The notes below the pieces were generated by a model. The model did no database searches. It saw nothing but the letters and a program-made list of their open reading frames with translations, and was not told the origin of the DNA. Of a stretch of 5,870 nucleotides of DNA, positions 1-5,036 are shown piece after piece. The stretch's first letter is position 1. Every line of letters begins with the position of its first letter. A program made the translations under genes and the position numbers. The DNA is from Patescibacteria group bacterium (GTDB lineage: Bacteria; Patescibacteriota; Patescibacteriia; UBA9934; GWF2-40-263): the NCBI GenBank assembly GCA_004298405.1, contig SCSL01000039.1, forward strand, positions 1 through 5,870, given 5' to 3'.

Positions 1-174
1 ACCGCTAAGAGTACGAACGTCTCTATCAAGAATATCCCCAATGTCTGCGAGCTTCATGCTTTTATCCCGCATGAGAATGGCTTGAGCTTTAAGTCGTATA
101 AGCACAAGAGGCGACCGTTTATTGTACCCCCTTAAAAGATCCTTTTCTTCCTCTGTGAGTTCGACTCGAACCAT
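1..174 (-). CDS. IS630-type transposase, N-terminal HTH part (partial)
   Basis: The gene reads leftward from an ATG at 174 and runs off the window start, so only 58 codons are visible. The peptide begins MVRVELTEEEKDLLRG and continues with a segment containing RLKAQAILMRD, then KLADIGDILDRDVRT. This spacing (basic-hydrophobic helix, 'R-x-AIL', then a second helix 'xxIGxxLxRxxRT') matches the N-terminal helix-turn-helix DNA-binding region of IS630/Tc1-like transposases, which normally precedes a DDE catalytic domain. That catalytic part would lie outside the window, so whether the gene is intact cannot be judged. No Shine-Dalgarno is seen before the ATG. Identification is by pattern memory; a stand-alone HTH regulator of similar fold is the main alternative. 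Confidence 0.65.
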   Translation of the reverse strand, partial: MVRVELTEEEKDLLRGYNKRSPLVLIRLKAQAILMRDKSMKLADIGDILDRDVRTLSG

Positions 175-432
175 GGAATGAGTGTAACAGAAATCGGAAG
201 TTTTGTTTTGAGAGGGCTATACTTGACCGAGCAAGTAGAGGCCATGCGCTTTCTCACAAGCAACACAAGCATTTTCAAGGAACACGATTTCGAGGTCTGC
301 GAAAGAACACCTTCCACATCACGCTCGTGTGTGCCGCCTACAACCTTAAACGGTTGGTTTCCGTTCTCTCATTGGCGTAAATACAGCCTTTGCACAGGAC
401 AAATGACAAACACACAACTGAAATGATACACA

Positions 433-454
433 CAACGTCGCTCATGCGACGTTG
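433..454. repeat. Perfect 9-bp inverted repeat (hairpin, 4-nt loop)
   Basis: Arms CAACGTCGC (433-441) and GCGACGTTG (446-454) are perfectly complementary around the loop TCAT. There is no T-run on either side in either orientation, so it is not a typical intrinsic terminator. It lies in the intergenic region upstream of the secreted glycosidase gene. The ACGTCG core also occurs in the 12-bp palindrome at 4969-4994, which suggests a possible repeat family. Confidence 0.7.
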
Positions 455-467
455 AAAGAGTGCGCGA

Positions 468-505
468 TCCGTTTCATCTGTTCCCTACAGGACAGACGAA
501 ACGGA
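468..505. repeat. Long imperfect hairpin upstream of the glycosidase gene
   Basis: Left arm 468-483 pairs with 490-505 over 16 positions with one A.C mismatch and one G-U wobble, closing a 6-nt loop (484-489). The arms begin TCCGTTTC and end GAAACGGA. A run of five T (514-518) follows only after an 8-nt gap, so it is a poor match to an intrinsic terminator in the plus direction. It may be a leftover of a palindromic mobile sequence, a boundary structure or a regulatory DNA site; its role is unknown. Confidence 0.65.
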
Positions 506-561
506 ATACGAACTTTTTCAGAAGTCTCTAATCTAATTTTTAACCGGACACTACTGAATAA

Positions 562-570
562 TGTTATACA
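562..570 (+). promoter_or_regulatory. Possible extended -10 promoter for the glycosidase gene
   Basis: TGTTATACA matches the extended -10 pattern TGnTATAAT (4 of 6 in the hexamer 565-570). No convincing -35 box lies 16-18 bp upstream, which is tolerable for extended -10 promoters. Transcription would begin near 577, downstream of an in-frame ATG at 561; this supports using the ATG at 606 as the true start. Confidence 0.3.
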
Positions 571-605
571 CAGCAGTCTACCAGAATTTGCTACACTGGA
601 AACGT

Positions 606-2174
606 ATGAAATGGTCTTGGCGAATTGGGATGGCCATCCTCTTTTTGTTTCCGTTACCCATGCACGCGCAAGAGGTGGGTTTTTTGAAAGTGACTGTAAC
701 GGGAGTTGAACGTTCACGTGTGTGTCCAACCGGGAGTATGTGTCAGTCCTTGTTTGTCATTTCGGGGAGGAATTTTTTGAACAGTAATGGGGAACCTGGG
801 GTGAAGGTGGGAGATGAGTGGGCACAGGTGATCCGCGCAACGAATTCGCTTCTGGTTGCGGTCGCGTCTGAGGAAGTATATGATAAAACGCCTGTCGTCA
901 CAGTCGACACGACGTTCACAAGACCTGTTTTGATTTCCGATGACTGGACGCTTGTCCAGATGTTTGAACAATCATTGGATGTCGCGTTTGCGTCCATTGA
1001 AGTTTCTGATGACGGGACGCGATATGTCACGGCAGGTTCTAAGTATGGATCACCGGAGCGGGTGTATTATCGAGATACCTATTGGTCCAGCGGCCTCATT
1101 CTCATGATTGAGCCTTACATCATTCGTGATCAGATTCTTCTGTTAGCAAGAGGCATTGAGGAAAATGGAAGCGTGCCAAGTGCGATTCCCGTGGATCCCA
1201 ACGGAACAAAGATTCCACTTTGGGTCGATCATGTCGACTCAGGACCCTATTTTGTCATGTTGGTTCGTGATTATGTGGCATGGACAGGGGATACCTCCAT
1301 TTTGAACGAACGTGTGAATGGACGAACGGTGTTTACGGCGATGGAGGATGTCGTTTCATGGCTCTCGACAAAAGATACGAATGGAAATATCCTTCCCGAG
1401 AAAAAATCTGGTTCCCTGCAAGATTGGCTTGATGGCATTCCCCGTGGGGGAGAGGTTTTTTCAAATGAAGTTTTGTACTATCAGGCTCTGCGCAATCTCG
1501 TCGAACTTTCACAACGCGTGGGGCAGGCGGCGCACGCTCGTGCGTTTCATCGAGAATCGATGTTGGTTCGTTTTCAACTCAACCGATTGTTTTGGAATGA
1601 TGAAGGCGGATATTACTATGAGCGGTGTGAGAACGGGGTATGCGAAGATCGTGTGACGAGTGAATCTGCGTTGGCGATTTTGTATGATCTGCCAAGTGTC
1701 GACCAACGAGAACGTCTGTTTGAGAGCCTCAGGTCACTTGAGAGTGCCACAAATCCAGACATCGCCCATGGCGATTGGGGTGTCCTCAATGCCTGGCCAT
1801 TGTACGATGGATTTACTCCGTACGATTATCAGAACGGGGCAGACTGGCCGTTTTTGGATGGCATCAATGCCGGTGCGCGACTGAAGTATGGAAATGATGA
1901 TTGGTACTATCCGCTGACTCGATGGTGGACATTTAACGAGGAACAAGGATCAGGACGTGTCCTGCCTGAGCATGTCTCTCCAGTCGATTTGGACGGCGGT
2001 GACCAGCAAGCGTGGTCAGTAAATCCCATCGTCAGTTTTATCCGTTATGGCATCGGCCTGAATCCGGATTTGGATGGATATTACACGATCAAGCGTTCTC
2101 CACAGGGAGATGTCCGGTTGGAAGATATCATCCTGAGAGGCCAACGGATTTCTGTTGAAGCACGGGGGGTATAA
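606..2174 (+). CDS. Secreted TIG-domain six-hairpin glycosidase-like protein (GH63/amylo-glucosidase type)
   Basis: A 522-residue exported protein. An earlier in-frame ATG (561) exists, but starting at 606 gives a signal peptide (MKWSWR, hydrophobic 8-18, likely cut after MHA at 19-21) and a weak GGA six bases upstream. Residues about 26-102 look like an IPT/TIG immunoglobulin-like domain (SLFVISGRNF, then VKVGDEWAQV). The rest resembles the (alpha/alpha)6 toroid of six-hairpin glycosidases: YRDTYW (155-160), NGSVPSAIP (187-195), DWLDG (273-277), NGADWPFLDG (410-419) and the C-terminal LPEHVSP followed by DQQAWS (453-471). The last pattern is typical of GH63 and amylo-alpha-1,6-glucosidase families. 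By analogy D276 would be the general acid and E455 the base; this is inference. Four cysteines occur as two close pairs (40/46 and 341/346), fitting disulfides outside the membrane. The gene is flanked by a terminator and appears monocistronic. The substrate is unknown. Confidence 0.75.
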   Translation: MKWSWRIGMAILFLFPLPMHAQEVGFLKVTVTGVERSRVCPTGSMCQSLFVISGRNFLNSNGEPGVKVGDEWAQVIRATNSLLVAVASEEVYDKTPVVTVDTTFTRPVLISDDWTLVQMFEQSLDVAFASIEVSDDGTRYVTAGSKYGSPERVYYRDTYWSSGLILMIEPYIIRDQILLLARGIEENGSVPSAIPVDPNGTKIPLWVDHVDSGPYFVMLVRDYVAWTGDTSILNERVNGRTVFTAMEDVVSWLSTKDTNGNILPEKKSGSLQDWLDGIPRGGEVFSNEVLYYQALRNLVELSQRVGQAAHARAFHRESMLVRFQLNRLFWNDEGGYYYERCENGVCEDRVTSESALAILYDLPSVDQRERLFESLRSLESATNPDIAHGDWGVLNAWPLYDGFTPYDYQNGADWPFLDGINAGARLKYGNDDWYYPLTRWWTFNEEQGSGRVLPEHVSPVDLDGGDQQAWSVNPIVSFIRYGIGLNPDLDGYYTIKRSPQGDVRLEDIILRGQRISVEARGV

Positions 2175-2177
2175 AAA

Positions 2178-2210
2178 AACCGGAGTCATATGACTCACGG
2201 TTATTTTTTT
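2178..2210. terminator. Bidirectional intrinsic terminator
   Basis: Stem AACCG-GAGTCA (2178-2188) pairs with TGACTC-(bulged A)-CGGTT (2191-2202) around a 2-base loop. On the plus strand it is followed by ATTTTTTT (2203-2210); on the minus strand the A-run at 2173-2179 becomes the T-tract. It therefore can end both the glycosidase transcript, whose stop codon is 4 bp before the stem, and a leftward transcript whose stop codon (2201-2203) lies within the stem. Bidirectional terminators are normal between convergent genes, which supports a real gene on the minus strand here. Confidence 0.85.
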
Positions 2211-2305
2211 GCTAGGCGTTTGGCCTTGGCTTTGCGACTTCCAGCAAGTTGGACTTTACGTCCCGCCTTCCAGGCCGTCATGACTTGTTTTCGTTTTCCA
2301 GGCAT
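2201..2305 (-). CDS. Hypothetical very basic small protein (34 aa)
   Basis: I do not recognise a family. From the ATG at 2305 the frame encodes 34 residues starting MPGKRKQVMTAWKAG and ending AKRLAKK, with 13 Lys/Arg and no acidic residue. Such a composition suggests nucleic-acid or ribosome binding, but this is inference. Support for expression comes from context: a near-consensus promoter at 2331-2359 places transcription start near 2324, about 20 nt before the ATG, and the stop codon overlaps the bidirectional terminator. No Shine-Dalgarno is visible. The same frame stays open upstream, with in-frame ATGs at 2413 (70 aa) and 2497 (98 aa); these would overlap the divergent membrane-protein gene starting at 2381 and lie upstream of the predicted promoter. 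A short non-coding RNA of about 130-150 nt is a fair alternative. Confidence 0.42.
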   Translation of the reverse strand: MPGKRKQVMTAWKAGRKVQLAGSRKAKAKRLAKK

Positions 2306-2330
2306 AGATTCAAATAAACGTTCGAGGATG

Positions 2331-2359
2331 ATTCTATCGTGGTTCCACGATTGCGTCAA
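2331..2359 (-). promoter_or_regulatory. Sigma70-type promoter with a perfect dyad in its spacer
   Basis: Read on the minus strand: TTGACG (-35, 2359-2354, 5 of 6), a 17-bp spacer, and TAGAAT (-10, 2336-2331, 5 of 6). The spacer contains ATCGTGG-TT-CCACGAT (2336-2351), a perfect 7-bp-arm dyad whose outer base touches the -10 box. A dyad in this position is what a repressor operator or a MerR-type activator site looks like. It is also within 45 bp of the start of the divergent membrane-protein gene, so one regulator could affect both. Confidence 0.6.
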
Positions 2360-2365
2360 TTCTTG

Positions 2366-2371
2366 TAGAAT
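2366..2371 (+). promoter_or_regulatory. Possible -10 box for the membrane-protein cluster, near-leaderless
   Basis: TAGAAT (5 of 6 to consensus) ends nine bases before the ATG at 2381. Transcription would begin at about 2378-2380, giving an almost leaderless mRNA. No good -35 is present at 16-18 bp; the region there overlaps the dyad of the divergent promoter. The lack of any Shine-Dalgarno before 2381 is consistent with leaderless translation. Confidence 0.35.
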
Positions 2372-2380
2372 GAAATTTGT

Positions 2381-2815
2381 ATGGATAGCACATTGTTTCT
2401 TGGGCTCATTCATCCTGGACAGATGCTTTTCGGCCTCACCGTGCTCTTGTTTGGTTCGGCGTTCACGTTGAGTCTCCTTATTGGATTCCACACACATGTC
2501 ATCAGACCGCTTATTGGTGTCCTCTTTGTTATTTTGTTTCTCATGCTTGGGACGGTGGCCATTGAATTTAGTTCCGCCGCCACGCCTTCCTACACATTCG
2601 GAAATTTTGCTTCCTTATCCGAGGCGCTGTCGACGCATCGATGGCTGTTATTTCAGCTTCCAATTATTCTCACGATGACCGCCTTGTTTGTGTTATTTGT
2701 GTATCGCGAAAAAATTGCTGATGCGCATGCTCGGGTATACCGTGCCGTTGTCCTCCTTTCCATCGCGATCAGTTTCGCCAGTCTCGTTGCCATCATTTTT
2801 GAATCCATGCTGTAA
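2381..2815 (+). CDS. Unknown four-helix integral membrane protein
   Basis: A 144-residue protein whose family I do not recognise. It has four predicted membrane helices at about residues 14-36, 41-61, 88-107 and 121-141, linked by short loops; the second loop (62-87) is polar with Ser/Thr and is likely the largest exposed segment, and the third (108-120, YREKIADAHARVYR) is charged. By the positive-inside rule the 108-120 loop is probably cytoplasmic. No signal peptide, catalytic motif or conserved charged residue in a helix stands out. It is followed after only 2 nt by another small membrane protein, so the two are likely co-translated and may form one complex; PepA follows on the same strand. 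The ATG at 2381 is the first in the frame and has no Shine-Dalgarno. Confidence 0.75.
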   Translation: MDSTLFLGLIHPGQMLFGLTVLLFGSAFTLSLLIGFHTHVIRPLIGVLFVILFLMLGTVAIEFSSAATPSYTFGNFASLSEALSTHRWLLFQLPIILTMTALFVLFVYREKIADAHARVYRAVVLLSIAISFASLVAIIFESML

Positions 2816-2817
2816 CT

Positions 2818-3159
2818 ATGTTTGGTCTGTTCAGACAGCGTATTCACGAGTCCTTTGCCCTGGCGGCCATCCTTGCTGGTTCAGTTGCCCTTCATGTGGC
2901 GTGGATCGATAATCTTCTTATTTCCAAGTCAGACACGATTGCCCAGTGGGTGACGCTCAATCCCACCATTGGACCGATTTCTGGATTGTACGTAGACGTG
3001 CTAGGTGCCTACTTCACGACGTTATTGATTACTGCCGCTCTTTGGCGTGGTCGTGACGTCTCGCATTGGCGCGATCGAGTTTTTTGGTCTTTTGTTATCT
3101 CCATTGTGTTTTTTCTGCTGATGACCCTTCCGTTTGTCTACGGTTTTGCCGTGAACTGA
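2818..3159 (+). CDS. Unknown three-helix integral membrane protein
   Basis: A 113-residue protein of no family I recognise. Predicted membrane segments lie at about residues 12-30, 51-75 and 88-111; a basic N-terminus (MFGLFRQRIHE) and a basic loop between helices 2 and 3 (WRGRDVSHWRDR) would both sit in the cytoplasm if helix 1 crosses outward and helix 2 returns. The segment 31-50 carries Asp, Lys and Ser and would be external. The gene starts 2 nt after the stop of the previous membrane gene, a spacing typical of translational coupling, and ends 42 nt before pepA. The stop is TGA; reading it as glycine would add only three more codons before a TAG, so the window gives no evidence for a recoded genome. 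Confidence 0.75.
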   Translation: MFGLFRQRIHESFALAAILAGSVALHVAWIDNLLISKSDTIAQWVTLNPTIGPISGLYVDVLGAYFTTLLITAALWRGRDVSHWRDRVFWSFVISIVFFLLMTLPFVYGFAVN

Positions 3160-3174
3160 CATTTTGGGTAGACT
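3146..3174 (+). promoter_or_regulatory. Candidate pepA promoter
   Basis: TTGCCG (3146-3151, 4 of 6) and TAGACT (3169-3174, 4 of 6) are separated by exactly 17 bp. The -35 box lies inside the last codons of the preceding membrane-protein gene. Predicted transcription start is about 3181, giving a leader of about 20 nt that begins at the hairpin covering the pepA start codon. pepA could therefore be transcribed separately from the membrane genes as well as by read-through. Confidence 0.4.
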
Positions 3175-3178
3175 GGTC

Positions 3179-3206
3179 TCCATAACAGTTTATTTTTTGT
3201 TATGGA
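3179..3206 (+). promoter_or_regulatory. Hairpin sequestering the pepA start codon
   Basis: TCCATAACA (3179-3187) pairs perfectly with TGTTATGGA (3198-3206), leaving a 10-nt U-rich loop (3188-3197). The right arm contains the pepA ATG (3202-3204). No Shine-Dalgarno is present in the 20 nt before the ATG. In the mRNA the start codon would be base-paired, in a mostly A-U stem that could open with temperature, a helper protein or a translating ribosome from upstream. Whether this is regulatory is inference. Confidence 0.5.
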
Positions 3207-4701
3207 AATATCTGTACGTAAGGGAGAACTCGCCTCCGCGCCTTGCGATCTTCTTGTTGTGAATGCATTTTTTGGAATGAAGGATCTTCAGGGAGCAACC
3301 GAGGGAATCAATCAAGCCTTGGATGGGGATCTTGCAAGGTTTATGAAAGAGGACCATTTCAAGGCGAAGCTTGGAGCCACATTTTTGATGCGCACAAACG
3401 GAAAAATTCCAGCCAAGCGTGTCTTAGTGGTTGGGCTTGGAAAAAAAGAGGACGTTGATTTGGAGTGTGTGAGGCAGGCAGCCGCCTCCTCATTGAATGT
3501 AGCTAAGGAACTTGGTGTTCATTCCGTTGTTTCTGTCCTTCATGGCGCAGGAGCCGGTGAACGAAAAGCGGCCGAGTGTGCGCAAGCGATGACCGAAGGC
3601 GCTCGACTTGCGCATTACAGCTTTGACACGTATCGCTCTTCAAAAAAAGAAAAGAATGAGGTTGTGCGTTTTGAGATTGTTTCACATCAAGGACAGGATG
3701 TGCGACAGGCGATCAAGGGAGTCGAATTGGGTGAGTTGATGGCTCGCGCAACAACCTATGCACGTGATCTTGTAAATACGCCGGCGCAGGATATGTATCC
3801 AGAAAAGCTTGTTCAAGCCGCTCAGCAGATCGTGAAAGGGAAGGGAACGCTTCGTGTGCGTGTCTTTGATCGCTCTGCGCTCGCACGGATGGGAGCGGGC
3901 GGGATGTTGGGCGTTGCCAAGGGATCAGATCACCCCCCGTACCTTGTGCACATGGTTTATAAGCCAAAAAAAGCAACAAAGAAGCGTGTAGCGCTTGTTG
4001 GAAAAGCGGTGACGTTTGACTCAGGTGGGCTTTCACTCAAACCTGCCGACAGCATGATGACCATGAAATGTGACATGGCCGGGGCCGCCGCCGTCTTGGG
4101 TGCGTTTTCGATGATCGCGCAGATGGCTCCCGCGTGCGAAGTGCATGGAATTTTTGGCGCGGTCGAGAACATGCCCAGCGGCAAAGCAATCCGTCCAGGA
4201 GATGTCCTCACGGCCATGAATAAAAAAACGATCGAAGTGCTCAATACAGATGCCGAGGGGAGACTCACGCTTGCCGATACACTGACGTATGCGTGCAAGC
4301 AGAAACCACAGGCGATCATCGATCTGGCAACACTTACGGGTGCATGTATGGTCGCCCTAGGCGAGGAGATTACGGGAATCATGTCCAACAACGATGATCT
4401 CGCAGAAAAACTTTCAGAGGCTTCAAAAACAGCGGGAGAAAAAATGTGGCGCCTCCCGCTGGAAAAAAATTATCGTAAACTTCTCAAAAGCGAGGTGGCG
4501 GATATGCAAAATATTGGATCACGTTGGGGGGGCGCGTTAACGGCGGGATTATTCCTTGAAGAGTTTGTTGATAAAACACCTTGGGCGCACCTGGATATTG
4601 CTGGTCCTTCCTTTGCCGAGCGAGAGATTGATCCGTACACGCGAAAAGGCGCAACCGGCCACGGCGTGAGAACATTGTTAAGTTATCTTCGAACGTTATA
4701 A
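3202..4701 (+). CDS. pepA: Leucyl aminopeptidase PepA (M17 family, cytosol aminopeptidase)
   Basis: A 499-residue cytosolic metallo-aminopeptidase that removes N-terminal residues from peptides, usually as a hexamer with two metal ions per active site. The C-terminal catalytic domain (about 170-499) has every signature element: GKAVTFDSGG (267-276) supplies metal ligands K268 and D273; K280 is the catalytic lysine; KCDMAG supplies D291; and the M17 signature NTDAEGRL (348-355) supplies D350, E352 and the bicarbonate-binding arginine R354. These sit two positions lower than the E. coli PepA residues I recall (K270, D275, K282, D293, D352, E354, R356), so the protein is full length and apparently active. 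Residues 1-165 form the usual macro-like N-terminal domain, without the E. coli-specific evidence for DNA binding. The ATG at 3202 gives the normal start of the family. The glutaredoxin gene follows after 8 nt, suggesting one operon. Confidence 0.96.
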   Translation: MEISVRKGELASAPCDLLVVNAFFGMKDLQGATEGINQALDGDLARFMKEDHFKAKLGATFLMRTNGKIPAKRVLVVGLGKKEDVDLECVRQAAASSLNVAKELGVHSVVSVLHGAGAGERKAAECAQAMTEGARLAHYSFDTYRSSKKEKNEVVRFEIVSHQGQDVRQAIKGVELGELMARATTYARDLVNTPAQDMYPEKLVQAAQQIVKGKGTLRVRVFDRSALARMGAGGMLGVAKGSDHPPYLVHMVYKPKKATKKRVALVGKAVTFDSGGLSLKPADSMMTMKCDMAGAAAVLGAFSMIAQMAPACEVHGIFGAVENMPSGKAIRPGDVLTAMNKKTIEVLNTDAEGRLTLADTLTYACKQKPQAIIDLATLTGACMVALGEEITGIMSNNDDLAEKLSEASKTAGEKMWRLPLEKNYRKLLKSEVADMQNIGSRWGGALTAGLFLEEFVDKTPWAHLDIAGPSFAEREIDPYTRKGATGHGVRTLLSYLRTL

Positions 4702-4709
4702 ATCGTTTT

Positions 4710-4943
4710 ATGTCCGTGACTGTCTACTCCACTCCCACGTGTCCATTTTGCAAACAGACAAAGGTCTATCTTAACGAGCACGACATTGAGTTCATCGATA
4801 TCGATGTGATGGCCAATAAAGAGAAAGCCAAGGAGATGATCCACAAGTCTGGACAAATGGGCGTACCCGTGATCGACGTTGACGGCGAGATGGTGATCGG
4901 ATTTGATCAGAAGAAACTCGCGGAGCTTCTCAAAATTAAATAG
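4710..4943 (+). CDS. Glutaredoxin-like protein (NrdH/YruB type, CPFC)
   Basis: A 77-residue thioredoxin-fold dithiol oxidoreductase of the cytosol. Strand 1 (SVTVYS) leads into TPTCPFC, with active-site cysteines C11 and C14; the cis-proline loop GVPV carries P53, and the C-terminal IGFD (63-66) is the typical glutaredoxin turn before the last helix. The short length and GVPVIDVDG...VIGFD pattern are those of the small glutaredoxin-like proteins (YruB, NrdH) rather than of classical Grx1. Such proteins reduce disulfides in ribonucleotide reductase or peroxidases using glutathione or thioredoxin reductase; the actual partner is not visible. It starts 8 nt after pepA and faces the convergent peroxiredoxin gene 93 bp away, so supplying electrons to that peroxidase is a reasonable but unproven idea. 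No Shine-Dalgarno is seen before the ATG. Confidence 0.92.
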   Translation: MSVTVYSTPTCPFCKQTKVYLNEHDIEFIDIDVMANKEKAKEMIHKSGQMGVPVIDVDGEMVIGFDQKKLAELLKIK

Positions 4944-4946
4944 CAC

Positions 4947-5026
4947 TCTTCTTAGGGGCTTCAGCCCCGTCACGTCGTTCGAGAACGACGTGACCCGTTC
5001 GGACGCCGCTAAAGCGGCTGGGAAGA
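4947..5026. repeat. Cluster of nested palindromes between convergent genes
   Basis: Three perfect stem-loops follow each other: GGGGCT-TC-AGCCCC (4955-4968); a 12-bp-arm palindrome GTCACGTCGTTC-GA-GAACGACGTGAC (4969-4994), directly abutting; and GCCGCT-AA-AGCGGC (5005-5018). A small CCG-TT-CGG (4995-5002) sits between the last two. TCTTC (4947-4951) can pair with GAAGA (5022-5026), closing the whole into a cloverleaf-like shape. It fills nearly all of the 93-bp gap between glutaredoxin and peroxiredoxin stop codons. No T-tract follows in either direction, so it is not a standard intrinsic terminator, though it may still block or stabilise transcripts. A REP/BIME-like repeat or palindromic mobile sequence is the likeliest nature; copies elsewhere cannot be checked here. 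Confidence 0.7.
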
Positions 5027-5036
5027 TGGCCTCGGC

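Larger units (their letters stand above)
175..605. other. Long gene-free region between transposase and glycosidase genes
   Basis: This stretch of about 430 bp has no ORF with recognisable protein character on either strand; the short open frames overlap on both strands and end arbitrarily. It should contain the transposase gene's upstream region (and perhaps the end of an insertion sequence) and the glycosidase gene's upstream region. The right part, 433-505, holds two strong hairpins listed separately. A short 5-bp stem (341-345 with 352-356) is also present but unremarkable. I could not locate a terminal inverted repeat because the other end of the element is outside the window. Confidence 0.6.

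Noticed and set aside
178..426. 82-codon plus-strand open frame in the gene-free region
   Set aside because: No RBS, no recognisable protein pattern, composition rich in Cys/Ser/Thr without domain character, and it overlaps the transposase upstream region; likely chance.
433..518. Intrinsic terminator(s) upstream of the glycosidase gene
   Set aside because: Neither hairpin is followed closely by a T-tract; the five T at 514-518 are 8 nt beyond the second stem.
2201..2497. Full 98-residue version of the minus-strand basic ORF
   Set aside because: Its first 39 codons lie over the start of the membrane-protein gene and upstream of the strong minus-strand promoter; the shorter 34-aa form fits the transcript better.
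3157..3159. Recoded TGA (glycine) as in Gracilibacteria/SR1
   Set aside because: Read-through would add only three codons before TAG, and the other genes contain no in-frame TGA, so standard code is sufficient.
3957..4391. 144-codon minus-strand open frame
   Set aside because: It lies entirely inside pepA, antisense to the catalytic domain; a shadow of biased codon use.
4969..4994. tRNA-like T-arm (GTTCGAGAAC) within a cloverleaf-like fold, suggesting a tRNA gene
   Set aside because: The stem is a 12-bp perfect palindrome with a tiny loop; there is no acceptor stem, D-arm or anticodon loop of tRNA dimensions.
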